NCBI GenBank assembly: GCA_010672585.1
Contig: JAAHGF010000032.1
Span: 1-64,000, forward strand
Source of the DNA: Okeania sp. SIO1I7
Lineage (GTDB): Bacteria; Cyanobacteriota; Cyanobacteriia; Cyanobacteriales; Microcoleaceae
DNA: 64,000 bases
Reading direction: 5' to 3'
Shown here: positions 27,503 through 36,925 of the stretch, piece after piece
How the letters are laid out: each line of letters opens with the position of its first letter
Position numbering within the stretch: position 1 is the stretch's first letter
Position numbers and translations under genes: made by a program
Notes under the pieces: model-generated
Told to the model about the DNA's origin: nothing
Database searches by the model: none
What the model saw: only the letters and a program-made list of their open reading frames with translations

Positions 27503-27835
27503 TTTGTCGAACTATTTATATCTAAAAAAATGCAAAATTTATCTAAATATGAAGATTAACATTTTCTCTGTTATTGTAGAAGGAATTTTACCAGTAATCT
27601 TTCAAGATACACATAAAATAGAAAATAAGAAATGAATATGATTCATAGGTAAATTACTTTTTGAATGAATCAGGCGATCGCTAGTCTTAGCATCAAACTT
27701 TTGCCAAGACTAATTCGACTTAAACCGTTCTTTTTTAATTAAGTCAAACTTTACCGAATCACAATTTATAGATAGCTAAAAAAATTCAAAAGTTAGGAAA
27801 ATTTTTACTTTATCCTAACCAACTTCCATACAACC
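27503..27835. other. Spacer, no gene seen
   Basis: AT-rich, with one GCGATCGC octamer near 27672. Nothing supported. Confidence 0.4.
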
Positions 27836-28711
27836 TCACTCCTCCGGATCGATACCCATCGCTCTTAACTTTTCAGCCAACTTTTCAGCTCTTTGACGTT
27901 CTTGTTCAGCTTTTTGACTTTCTTGTGCCAATAATAATTCTGTTGTTTCTAATCTTTCCCCACTTGTCGTTAACAAATTACCCTCATTATCCCACCAACG
28001 TAACCAAGGTAGTTCCATATTTTGATAACTACCAGACCAAATACCTAACTCTACTCCTAAGTCTGAAATTGGATAATGACCCCGCTCATTTGCCTCTATT
28101 AATTCATACTTAGCTACCAATTCATCTCCATGTATCAATTGATATACTTCTAATCTTGGTTTTTGAACTTCATAAATAGCATAATATACTGGTCGAATTA
28201 CCCTTTCATAAACCCAGAATTTACCAGGTGTTTGTATGGATTCATTTTCCCCTCGAATAAAAGGTGTTTTATCTCTTTCTACCGAACCATCTCCCAACAC
28301 AAATTCTATAACAATTGATGGTGGAATAGCCTCTCCCCACAAAAAATAAGAACGACGAATTTCACCATCTAATGTGGGTAGAATATGAGGAAAATAACAC
28401 CAATCTGGAGCAACAGCACCTCGTTCTAAAGGTTCCGCAATTCGCCAATAAATTCCTAAACTTTGACCAATACAATATTGTTTTTCCGGATGAATTTTAT
28501 CTAGTACAGGTTGAATCGAATCTGTTAATAAACTGCTTTGGGAATACTGAAAACTATTTACAAAAGTACCGTTTGATTCTGGTAAATGAGTATGGTCTGG
28601 TATAAATATTTTCGGAGGTTGATTGTTACTAGAAATACTGTCTGATTCTGGTAATTGAGTATGGTCTGGTAGAGACATTTTCATATTAGGTGGATTATTA
28701 CTGCTAGTCAT
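27836..28711 (-). CDS. Uma2-family (DUF820) putative endonuclease, intact copy
   Basis: A 291-aa protein of the Uma2/DUF820 family, abundant in cyanobacteria and built on a restriction-endonuclease-like fold. The core reads GAVAPDWCYFPH, VIEFVLGDGSVERD and YAIYEVQKPRLEVYQ. The N-terminus carries two copies of a PDHTHLPES-type unit. The C-terminus is a charged coiled coil (AQESQKAEQERQRAEKLAEK) ending in GIDPEE. Biological role unknown. A close paralogue follows upstream at 28830-29675. Confidence 0.8.
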   Translation of the reverse strand: MTSSNNPPNMKMSLPDHTQLPESDSISSNNQPPKIFIPDHTHLPESNGTFVNSFQYSQSSLLTDSIQPVLDKIHPEKQYCIGQSLGIYWRIAEPLERGAVAPDWCYFPHILPTLDGEIRRSYFLWGEAIPPSIVIEFVLGDGSVERDKTPFIRGENESIQTPGKFWVYERVIRPVYYAIYEVQKPRLEVYQLIHGDELVAKYELIEANERGHYPISDLGVELGIWSGSYQNMELPWLRWWDNEGNLLTTSGERLETTELLLAQESQKAEQERQRAEKLAEKLRAMGIDPEE

Positions 28712-28829
28712 TTTACCCCTTAATAATTAACTTAAATTTAGCAATCAAAACCGAGCATTTTTTCATTATAATTCTGATTTTAATCTGGCAACTAATCCTC
28801 TATAAAAAATCGTCAATTTCCAGAAAAAC

Positions 28830-29675
28830 TCACTCTTCCGGATCGATACCCATTGCTCTTAACTTTTCTGCTAACTTTTCAGCTCTTAGACGCTCTTGTT
28901 CAATCTTTTGACTTTCTTGTGCCAACCTTTCTTCACTTGTTGTTAACAAATTACCTTCACTATCCCACCAACGTAACCAAGGTAGTTCCACATTTTAATA
29001 GTTACCAGACCAAATACCTAACTCTACTCCTAATGCTGGAATTGGATAATGACCCCGCTCATTTGCCTCTACTAATTCATACTTAGTTCCTGCCAATTTA
29101 TATACTTCTACTCCTGGTTTTTTAACTTCGTAAATAGCATAAAAAGGTGGTCGAATTATCTGTTCATAAACCCAGAATTTACCAGGTGTTTGTGTGGATT
29201 CATTTTCCCCTCGAATAAGAGGTGTTTTATCTCTTTCTTCCGAAGCATCTCCCAACACAAATTCTATAGCAATTAATGGTGGAATAAGTTCTTGCCACAA
29301 CACATAGGAACGACGAACTTCACCATTTAATTTAGGTGGAACATTCGGAATATAATACCAATCTGGAGAAACAGCACCTCGGTCTAAAGGTTCCGCAATT
29401 CGCCAATAAATTCCCGAATCTTGACCGATACAATATTGTTGGTCTGGATGAATTTTTTCTAGTACAGGTCGAATAGAATCTGTTAATAAAATGCTTTGGG
29501 GATGCTCCTGAAAATTCTTCACAAAAGTGCCGTCTGATTCTGGTAAATGGGTATGGTCTGGTACAAATATTTTAGTGTTAGATTGATTGTTACTAAAAAT
29601 GTTGTCTGATTCTGGTAACTGAGTATGGTCTGGTAGAGATTTTTTGATGTTTGGTGGATTGTTACTGGTAGGCAT
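28830..29675 (-). pseudogene. Uma2-family paralogue with a nonsense codon
   Basis: Nearly the same layout as its neighbour: two N-terminal PDHTxLPES units, GAVSPDWYYIPN and AIEFVLGDASEERD. The frame stops at a TAA after WSGNY, where the intact copy has Gln (CAA). Beyond it the frame stays open and homologous (NVELPWLRWWDSEGNLL ... GIDPEE) down to a TGA at 28830-28832. A single C-to-T change therefore separates it from a complete gene. A tandem duplication with one copy decaying. Confidence 0.8.
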
Positions 29676-29683
29676 TTTATTAG

Positions 29684-29812
29684 TTAATAATTAACTTGAA
29701 TTTCACAAATAAAAATATCATATGGATACAGTAGTTCTATCTGATTAATAATTCGACTACTGCTGGGATTTAAGTATTTAATACAAGCATTTGTATCTAA
29801 TAAATAACTCAT
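29684..29812 (-). pseudogene. Truncated VapC-type PIN toxin
   Basis: ATG 29812 begins MSYLLDTNACIKYLNPSSSR, the N-terminus of VapC-like PIN ribonucleases with the first catalytic Asp in LLDTN. The frame keeps family sequence to DIFICEI and then ends after QVNY at TAA 29684, 42 codons instead of about 130. Its start overlaps the antitoxin stop as ATGA, the usual toxin-antitoxin operon arrangement. The remainder was replaced by the Uma2 gene. Confidence 0.75.
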
Positions 29813-30180
29813 AACAAAGACTCTCTTTCCTCATATTCTGGTTGAGCTTCTCGCACTAAAGGTTCACCTTCCCAACTGCCACAAGTTTTTTCAAAAAAAT
29901 CAGGAGACCATTGTCGTTTTTCTTTCACAAAAGGTTCTCGTTCCTGATATTCTGGCTGAGGTTCTCGGACTAAAGGTTCACCACTCCAACCTCCTATAAC
30001 CTCTTCAAAAAATCCCGGTTGCCATCCTTCATATTTTGGCTTAATTTCCACTTCAGTTTCTAAAGCTTGCTCCAAGATTTCTGTGATTTCTTCTTCCAAA
30101 CTACGATTATTTTTTGCAGCTAAATCTTTTAATCGATCTATTAAATGAGGCTTGAGTTTTTCTAAAATAATCTGAGTCAT
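29809..30180 (-). CDS. VapB/FitA-like antitoxin with a duplicated C-terminal motif
   Basis: A 123-aa protein. Residues 1-45 (ILEKLKPHLIDRLKDLAAKN, then RSLEEEITEIL) look like a ribbon-helix-helix DNA-binding domain of the FitA/VapB sort. The C-terminus contains two tandem copies of about 35 residues with the pattern W-P-FFE--G-W-GEPLVRE-QPEYEERE, probably toxin-neutralising segments. It precedes the truncated vapC by a 4-bp overlap, so it is now an orphan antitoxin. Confidence 0.7.
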   Translation of the reverse strand: MTQIILEKLKPHLIDRLKDLAAKNNRSLEEEITEILEQALETEVEIKPKYEGWQPGFFEEVIGGWSGEPLVREPQPEYQEREPFVKEKRQWSPDFFEKTCGSWEGEPLVREAQPEYEERESLL

Positions 30181-30228
30181 TTTTATTTAAATTTACATCA
30201 ATAATAAACTTATCTTATCATTTGATTT

Positions 30229-30360
30229 TGTACCAAAAAATTGTGCTTGAAAGCCTCATATTTTAAGGGAATAAAAAGAAAATTTTTCCCTTGAGTCAAT
30301 CCTAGCCGTTTTAAAGGAGAAGTAATTATTAATTATTAATTATTAATTATTAATTATTAA
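30229..30360. repeat. Interspersed repeat 'TTACCGAA ... GGTAATTAT', copy 2, with heptamer tail
   Basis: Starts near ACCAAAAAATTG and continues through AAGGGAATAAAAAGAAAAT and CCGTTTTAAAGGAGAAG. It ends in GTAATTATTAATTATT with five ATTATTA heptamers (30322-30360). It shares order and words with the copies at 8057 and 60297. Confidence 0.55.
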
Positions 30361-30398
30361 AACCTACCTTCCGGTTGCTTCACTGACTCGCTAGTACG

Positions 30399-31130
30399 TT
30401 ATCTGAGCTGTTGTTTTGAAATTACAGATTGATGAGATGATGAGTTTGAATAACTTGTATGTTGTAATTGTCTAACAAGTGTAATTAAGCGCTTCAAATG
30501 AGGTTTAACAACTTCTGTATTTTGTATTTCCAAATCTTCAATTTTGGCCTGAAGTTGGGATATTTGTGATTGAGGTTGTTTGGCCAATATTTCCATATCT
30601 CTTTGCAAATTAGCGATCGCTTCTTCAATTACCAAAAGACGGCCATTCACTGTTTGCCAATCATTTGTATTCAAAGCTTTTGTATCCACAGATGCTAAAC
30701 TTTGTTGTACAGAAGAAACTGAAGATTCTAGTGCAGTTAGTTGCTGTTGTATTTCTGAGTTTACAGTTTGTGTTGATTGAGTAGAGAGTGTTTCACGAAC
30801 TGATTCAATATCTGTAGAAAGCTGTTGACGAAGCTTTACTATTACCTTTACAGCATTTTTTTCTAGCTTTTCTACTGATTTTTGAACTTCCACCATCTCA
30901 GACTGCTGAGATAATTGCATCTGTTGTTCAAATCTATATCTATTAGCCACATTTAAAGATAAGGCCAATGTTAGAGGAGCTACTGCGTAAAAAGTATGAC
31001 TTCCAACTGCTACTGCAAAAGCACCTACTGCCGAACCCACTATTGAAGCATACTCCACCAAATTTATCCAATGCTTTTTATACAAAGTTGGTTTTAGAGC
31101 TTTCCGGAGTAATGAATCTTGATTCCCCAT
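30399..31130 (-). CDS. Membrane-anchored coiled-coil protein
   Basis: A 243-aa protein read from ATG 31130 (MGNQDSLLRKALKP); a longer frame to 31202 adds an unconvincing leader. Two hydrophobic stretches (ASIVGSAVGAFAVAVG and FYAVAPLTLALSLNVA) anchor it. The remaining ~170 residues are Gln/Ser/Glu-rich heptads predicted by eye to form a long coiled coil. No catalytic motif. A structural or scaffolding role in the envelope is inferred. Confidence 0.6.
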   Translation of the reverse strand: MGNQDSLLRKALKPTLYKKHWINLVEYASIVGSAVGAFAVAVGSHTFYAVAPLTLALSLNVANRYRFEQQMQLSQQSEMVEVQKSVEKLEKNAVKVIVKLRQQLSTDIESVRETLSTQSTQTVNSEIQQQLTALESSVSSVQQSLASVDTKALNTNDWQTVNGRLLVIEEAIANLQRDMEILAKQPQSQISQLQAKIEDLEIQNTEVVKPHLKRLITLVRQLQHTSYSNSSSHQSVISKQQLR

Positions 31131-31269
31131 AACTATATATTCCTTAAGCTGAATGTAAGGCAGTAGCAGAAAAAGTTTTCCATTCTTAAGTCTTGGGTAC
31201 ATTCGATGCCACTTTTGTTGACAGTAATTAACTTACCCTATCTGTATTTATAACAGGATTTTCCTACCA

Positions 31270-32612
31270 AATTTTGCCTAGAAGATTAGAGCCAGGAGGT
31301 TTTAACCCCGCCGATGTTACATGAGTCACGGGATTTATCCCATAGTATCCTACAAATTTGTGTAGGATTATGTTATGATCATACCATGAGTAAATTAACT
31401 TTGACACTAAAACTACCTTTTTATCGGCTTAATGCTTGTAAGGCTGCTGAATTTGAGCGATTAACTTTGCTCAATACTGAAGTAGCTAATACTTTGCTGA
31501 GAGTTGATCGATCAGAGCGTCGCAGATATACGAGTAAGAATTTTCATCATATTGAAATAGGTTCGATGTGGATTAATCAAACTATTCGTAACACTTGTGC
31601 TTTGACTAAAGTGAAAAAGTTTAAACGTTTGCCCTTGGAAGTGAATAACCAAGGGTACAATATTAGTCGTCAAGGTGATTTCTTTACAGTTTCTCTGAGT
31701 CTATATCGAGGCAAGAAAAAACGAATACCTCTAACAGTCCATTCCGCTTCACACCAAGAAACTTTAGCTCATATTATTAATGGAGATGCGATCTTAGGTT
31801 CTCTGAAAATATCTAAATCAAGAAAAGGTATTTGGTATGCACTAATCTCGGTATCTATGGATGTTCCGGACCCTGGATTAGTGAATGGTTGGATCGGAGT
31901 TGATAGAGGACAAAATAATATTGCAGTGGCAGCATTACCCAATAGTTTTGGTAAGTTCTGGAGTGGAAAGCAACTAAAAAACATCAGGCGTAAATATCAA
32001 AAGCTGCGCCAGGAACTTCAAGAGTCGAAAAAGCTGAGGAAAATTAAGGACATTGAAAGACATGAGCATAGAATTATCACTCATATAAATCATGTAATTT
32101 CTAAGCAATTAGTACAATTTGCCAAGGACTATAATATGGGATTGCGATTTGAAGACTTGTCAGGCATCAGACAAACTTCACTTCAGAGCAAAAAAAATAA
32201 ATCTGATGCGAGTCAAAACCGAGACCATTGGGCTTTTTATCAATTAGAATTGTTTACCAGATACAAGGCCATTAAAGCAGGAGTACCAGTGGAGTCTGTA
32301 CCCGCCCCATACACCAGTAAATCAGACCATCGTCATGGTGTCATAGGTAAACGGGTAAAACATACTTTTACAGGTTTTGATGGTTACACTTGTAATGCCG
32401 ATTGGAATGCCTCACAAAATATAGGTCAATGGTTAGGTTTCTCATGTCCTGTAAATCTTCAGAAAGCTGTATCTGTAATGGATACAGTTGATTCTCAGGT
32501 AGGGGTCAATGACAGTCCCTAAACTGATGAGAAGTTAAAACAGGCGGATTTATCCCCTGTTTTAACAACCTTCAGAATCCACGCGACTTTAGTCCGTGGA
32601 GTGTCAACATAC
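31270..32612 (+). mobile_element. IS200/IS605-group element carrying only tnpB (IS1341-like)
   Basis: A tnpB gene preceded by a GC-richer left segment (GGAGGTTTTAACCCCGCC) and followed by a right end with the hairpin CCACGCGACTTTAGTCCGTGG and GTGTCAA. This is the layout of tnpA-less IS605-group elements. No tnpA is present, so movement would need a helper in trans. The right end is also where a guide (omega) RNA would be encoded. Confidence 0.7.
31386..32522 (+). CDS. TnpB-type RNA-guided nuclease, without the zinc-finger cysteines
   Basis: A 378-aa protein read from ATG 31386 (MSKLTLTLKLPFYRLNACKA); the frame extends upstream to 31314 without a better start. RuvC-like residues are visible: Asp in GVDRGQNNIAVAA, Glu in RFEDLSG and Asp in CNADWNASQNIG. 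The segment between the last two, which normally holds two CxxC pairs, reads APYTSKSDHRHGVIG and FTGFDGYTC with a single Cys. The zinc ribbon therefore seems lost. The frame is otherwise intact. Confidence 0.78.
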   Translation: MSKLTLTLKLPFYRLNACKAAEFERLTLLNTEVANTLLRVDRSERRRYTSKNFHHIEIGSMWINQTIRNTCALTKVKKFKRLPLEVNNQGYNISRQGDFFTVSLSLYRGKKKRIPLTVHSASHQETLAHIINGDAILGSLKISKSRKGIWYALISVSMDVPDPGLVNGWIGVDRGQNNIAVAALPNSFGKFWSGKQLKNIRRKYQKLRQELQESKKLRKIKDIERHEHRIITHINHVISKQLVQFAKDYNMGLRFEDLSGIRQTSLQSKKNKSDASQNRDHWAFYQLELFTRYKAIKAGVPVESVPAPYTSKSDHRHGVIGKRVKHTFTGFDGYTCNADWNASQNIGQWLGFSCPVNLQKAVSVMDTVDSQVGVNDSP

Positions 32613-32694
32613 CTATTCCATTTCATAACGGAAATATTCTAAATTGTAAGTTTTGTTGATGTTTCTTAACTAATCAAGAGCATCTACATTTCAT

Positions 32695-32958
32695 AATTAG
32701 GGCTTGCTGATTAAATATAGAAGCATTGAATGATATTGGTTTTAGGGTTTTTAGGTATAAAATCAAGTGCGAACTTTTAGGCTACTGATGTTCAAAAATT
32801 GAGCATTTTTGGCTCTATGATGATAGAAGAATCACTCTTACTCTTTTTGTGGCCAACTCCTCTTTCACTCCTATCTCTGTTAACTCCTAACTACTCCCTA
32901 CTCCCTACTCCCTACTCCCTACCTCCACAAAAAGACTTTATGAGCGCAAACCCTAATT
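32695..32958. repeat. AATTAGGG element, copy A
   Basis: Left end AATTAGGGCTTGCTGATTAAAT followed by A-AAGCATTG. The right end TGAGCGCAAACCCTAATT is its inverse over the outer dozen bases. Inside are TTGAGCATTTTTGGC and a CTACTCC heptamer array (32890-32926). Three more copies lie at 33290, 39389 and 58200. Confidence 0.7.
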
Positions 32959-33107
32959 AAAATAGGTTATGAATGTAAATGCAATCGGACTTACTTCTAT
33001 ACTATATAGTTTCAATAAATACTATATTTTGATTCTTTAATTTTTAGCTGCTTATATAATTTTTTAATTTTCACTTTCCCATCTAAATCTCGTATCAAAA
33101 ATGTACT

Positions 33108-33218
33108 ATGAAAAAAATTCAGTCTATTTTGAGTGTCACTTTGTTTTTTATCCTTCTTTTAGGAGTTGGATTTTTAACTGTAAATTTTTTCTTAGCTCTG
33201 GTCGAAAAATTTTCTTGA
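33108..33218 (+). CDS. Possible 36-aa single-span membrane peptide
   Basis: MKKIQSILSVTLFFILLLGV opens a 36-codon frame with one clear transmembrane helix between a basic start and KFS end. No ribosome binding site is obvious and no family is recognised. It lies between two AATTAGGG elements. Size and shape resemble cyanobacterial small membrane subunits, but coding status is uncertain. Confidence 0.3.
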   Translation: MKKIQSILSVTLFFILLLGVGFLTVNFFLALVEKFS

Positions 33219-33289
33219 TATCGTAATTAGAGGTAATTTTTTAACAATTAATAATTAACAATTACCTGTCCTTAAAACCTATCTCTTAC

Positions 33290-33576
33290 TTAGGGTTTGC
33301 TGAAAAAGTCTTTTAGTAGGAGGAGACAGGAGACAGGAGACAGGAGACAACCCACCCCTAACCCCTCCCAGGAGGGGGAGACAGGAGACAGGAGGAACGG
33401 GGAATTAAGAGGAGGTAGAAGTAACGATTGTAAGAATGATTTCTCTGCCCAACTATGCACCTAAAATACGCTCAATGCATGAGCATGAAGAGCTGAAAAC
33501 TAGGCATTTTTTTCAATCTAAAACAGCTAAAACCTTTATCTATACAATGCTTTTAGATTAGATCGGTAAGCCCTAC
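33290..33576. repeat. AATTAGGG element, copy B
   Basis: Left TTAGGGTTTGCTGAAAAAG and right ...GCTTTTAGATTAGATCGGTAAGCCC. Inside is an AGGAGAC heptamer array (33321-33349), CCACCCCTAACCCCTCCCAG, and the shared segment TGCCCAACTATGC-CCTAAAATAC also found in copies C and D. Confidence 0.65.
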
Positions 33577-33724
33577 TTATGACTTATGACTTCTAACTTC
33601 TGACTTGCGCGTAGCGCTATATCTGTGGCGGGTTTAATACCCCACCTTACAGAGAGTGCTGAAAATTGTTTGGAGCGATCGGACACGAGCGTGGCCAGTA
33701 ATTGACTATTCATAAGCAATTTTC

Positions 33725-33780
33725 CCTTCTTACTTCTTACTTCTTACTTCTTACTTCTTACTTCTTACTTCTTACTTCTT
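33725..33780. repeat. Heptamer STRR, TTACTTC type, about 7 units
   Basis: Seven perfect tandem TTACTTC heptamers just downstream of the histidine-kinase stop codon. The longest 7-bp array in the window. Confidence 0.9.
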
Positions 33781-33801
33781 CCTTGTTCAATTGTTTTTTT
33801 T

Positions 33802-35949
33802 CTAACTTGAGCTATAAAACTTAATAGGAATCTCAATTATAAATTCCGTACCTTCTCTAGCTAGAGAATTACAGTACAACTTTCCATGATGTTTTTCAAC
33901 AATTAATTCCTGAGAAATTGACAAGCCTAAACCTATATTTTTTTCTGTATGTTTAGTAGTAAATAGAGGTTCAAATATACGACTAGAGATTTCTTCAGTC
34001 ATGCCATAGCCATTATCAGTAATAGCAATCTCTACAGAATTATCTTTGACTTTTGTACTAATTAAAATCTGTGGTCTAAATGGTTGATGGCTGATATTTT
34101 TTGTTACTAAATCTTCGTGTTTCTCCTCCAATGAATCAATAGCATTAGTTAAAATGTGCATAAAGACTTGATTCAACTGTCCAGGATAACATTCTACTTT
34201 TGGTAAACTCCCATAATTTTTCATCAAACTAATATCAGGACGACCTCCTTTGCCTTGAAACTGATTCTGTAAAATTAAAAGTGTACTGTCTAAACCTTTG
34301 TGAATATCTACTGCTTTTATAGATTCTTCCTCTGCTGTAGAAAACTGTTTGAGTGAGCTTACTACATCTCCAATTCTTTCTGCTCCTGCCATGATTGAGT
34401 CTAATAATTTTGGCAAATCTTCTTGAATAAAATCTAGTTCTATATCTTCAATTTCTGGTAAAAGACGAGGATAATTTTGTTGGTAGATATCCACTAAATT
34501 CAACAAATCTTTCACGTCTTTTATCGCATGAGCAATATTGCCAGAAATAAAATTAATAGGATTATTCACTTCATGGACAACACCTGTAATTAGCTGTCCT
34601 AAGAAAGACATCTTTTGCTTTTGAATTAACTGAGTAGTTGTCGAGTTTAGTTTCTGCAAAGTTTGCTCTAATTGATAAGCTTGTTGCCGGAATTTTTTCT
34701 GACTATTACGTAGTGAAGCCTCCATTTCCAAACGTTCTGTAATATCTAAACCGACAAAAACTGCTGATGGTAACGATACTTCATCGCGATAATATTTTTG
34801 AGCAACTATTAGATAAGTTCTGGTATTTCCTCTAACATTGGTTTTTACTTCTTTGGCATAATTCCAATCTGGTTTAGCAAAAAATTCATAAACAAAATTA
34901 TTAAATTCTGGGCTTGTTTGCAAAAATCCTACTTCTTGATTAATAAAAGTTTCTATGGGTAAATTATAGGCATTAGCTAGATGTTGATTAACTCCTATAT
35001 ATCGTAAATCTGCATCTACCCATGAAACTAATCCTGGTACAGCATTTAACACCGCTTGCAATTGTTCCTTAGCTTCTCGTAAATGTAGATTAATTTTATT
35101 TTGCTGAGAAATGTTACGCACAAAAGCACATTGATATTCATTACCCTGAAATTCTAAATAATTAACATTAATTTCTACAGGTAAAATGTCGCCTTTTTTG
35201 GTCAGAAAATTAGACTCTAATCTCAAAGAATTTTGATTTTTAACTTCTTGCCAATGAGTTTGCCAAACTTCTACTGATAATTCTAAGTCTATGTCGTGAA
35301 TTGTTAGTTCAAGTAACTCAGATTCGGAGTAGCCAAGAAAATTACATCCCTGTTTATTTGTGTAACATATTTGTCCATCAATTGTCATCCAGAAAATAGC
35401 ATCAGCTGCATTATCTGTTGCTAACTGAGTTAATTCTAATTGTTGTTGAAGTTGTTTGTCTGGTGTTATTTCCTCTATAGATAAAATCAGGCCACCAATA
35501 ATACCTTCATCTATATACCAAGATTTGACATTCCATTTTACCCGTTGTATAAATCCATTAGGAGTAGGAGCGGTAATTAGATGTTCTAAATCAAATTGGT
35601 CAATGATACCAAGTAAACATTTTTTGGCTTGTTTATCCCAAGATTCTGGGAGATTAGGGAATAGCTGATCGTGTTGATTACCGATAATTTCATCAGATTC
35701 AAGTTGCCAATATTGTAACCACATCCCAGAAGTTGCTAGATAGCGCATTTCCTTGTCCAGCATTGCTATAGCAACAGGTATGTGTTTGATGAATTGGCAT
35801 AATTGATGGTGACTCCCATGTATCTCTGGATATTGATGACTCTGGGGAAGGGTTGAATGACCATCATTAGTTGCTTTTGTTGGCCTTTGTTTCATTGTTG
35901 AAATTTCTTCCCTAGTCTGATTTTGTGTTTGTACTGTTAGATGGTACAT
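33802..35949 (-). CDS. Multi-PAS sensor histidine kinase
   Basis: A 715-aa soluble kinase without membrane segments. Three PAS-like domains occupy roughly residues 45-155, 165-280 and 295-405 (for example LLSI-EITP, WMTIDGQICYTNKQGCNFLG and SWVDADLRYIGVNQ). A short coiled coil follows, then the phosphoacceptor region VVHEVNNPINFISGN with His near 459. The HATPase domain has HILTNAIDSLEE (N box), ITDNGYGMTEE (G1) and GLGLSISQELI (G2). No response regulator gene lies alongside, so it is an orphan kinase. Confidence 0.88.
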   Translation of the reverse strand: MYHLTVQTQNQTREEISTMKQRPTKATNDGHSTLPQSHQYPEIHGSHHQLCQFIKHIPVAIAMLDKEMRYLATSGMWLQYWQLESDEIIGNQHDQLFPNLPESWDKQAKKCLLGIIDQFDLEHLITAPTPNGFIQRVKWNVKSWYIDEGIIGGLILSIEEITPDKQLQQQLELTQLATDNAADAIFWMTIDGQICYTNKQGCNFLGYSESELLELTIHDIDLELSVEVWQTHWQEVKNQNSLRLESNFLTKKGDILPVEINVNYLEFQGNEYQCAFVRNISQQNKINLHLREAKEQLQAVLNAVPGLVSWVDADLRYIGVNQHLANAYNLPIETFINQEVGFLQTSPEFNNFVYEFFAKPDWNYAKEVKTNVRGNTRTYLIVAQKYYRDEVSLPSAVFVGLDITERLEMEASLRNSQKKFRQQAYQLEQTLQKLNSTTTQLIQKQKMSFLGQLITGVVHEVNNPINFISGNIAHAIKDVKDLLNLVDIYQQNYPRLLPEIEDIELDFIQEDLPKLLDSIMAGAERIGDVVSSLKQFSTAEEESIKAVDIHKGLDSTLLILQNQFQGKGGRPDISLMKNYGSLPKVECYPGQLNQVFMHILTNAIDSLEEKHEDLVTKNISHQPFRPQILISTKVKDNSVEIAITDNGYGMTEEISSRIFEPLFTTKHTEKNIGLGLSISQELIVEKHHGKLYCNSLAREGTEFIIEIPIKFYSSS

Positions 35950-36732
35950 AATCTCAGTTTAATAAATTATGGGGTGTTGAATATAATTGGTTTCACCACC
36001 TCAACTATCATATTTTTAAAACTAACTTGCCTATCAATGCAAGTTGGCAAGTTGTCAAATATTAATTAACAGTTAATTGTTGTATTAAGAATATCTCGGA
36101 ACGAGAAGTTAACTAGATTTTTTTAAAAAAAGAAGAATCAGAAAAATATCGATCAGACTTCTTGAGAAGTTCAAAAGTTATGAATATGAAATAAGTAAAT
36201 AAAAAATATAAGAACTACTAAGGAAAAAAACAAAAATCACTTTTAAAATAGATTTACTACCAGAATTATTTCCTATTTTCTGTATATTTTTTTTATTTCA
36301 GGAAATTGTCAAAAAAAGTTGATTCAATCTAAATTTCACAAATAGGCAACATCAATTACCTGAATATTAAGTAATTTTATAGATAATTGAATATAATTTC
36401 AACTACATTTATTGTTTTTGGTAATTTTCCACTAATACATAGTTATTTGTGACTTAATCAAATACAGGTTTGAAATTTTTACACTGAACAAGAAATATTG
36501 AAATGGACATGATTAAATATTATTAATTCTTGCCAATTAAAAAAAATCCTATATATTTTATTATTCAATTTTTATGATTAGTTTAGCTGTAAATAGCTAT
36601 AAACTCAATTCTAAGTGTATTTCTCCACTCTAGAGTTATAATTGTAGTCTTCAATATATTTTAACAAGCTTTTGTGTATAAACTAAAATCTACATCAAAA
36701 CTTCATAAATCAAATATAATATCTTTTGCCTT
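35950..36732. other. AT-rich spacer of ~780 bp
   Basis: Very AT-rich with homopolymer A/T runs. No gene, RNA or inverted repeat could be supported. It may contain the promoter of the upstream histidine-kinase gene at its left end. Confidence 0.4.
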
Positions 36733-36925
36733 TTGCGTAAATTTACACAAAGTAGTAAGTAAATTTAGACATTAAATCTACTTTACTATTTCCGTAAGAT
36801 AACTGAGTCTAGTCTTTCTTTAAGTATTATTTGCGCAAATTTACACAAAGCAGTAAGTAAATTCAGACATTAAATCTACTCTACCTTTCCGTAAGATAGC
36901 TGGGTCTAGCCTTTCTTTAGTATTA
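36733..36925. repeat. Direct tandem duplication of the AAA gene's 3' end (two ~96-bp units)
   Basis: 36733-36830 repeats 36831-36925 with about 85-90% identity by eye (TTGCG-AAATTTACACAAAG ... GTCTAG-CTTTCTTTA-TATTA). The right unit is the functional C-terminal coding end of the AAA ATPase. The left unit is a downstream copy that has accumulated stops. Confidence 0.8.
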
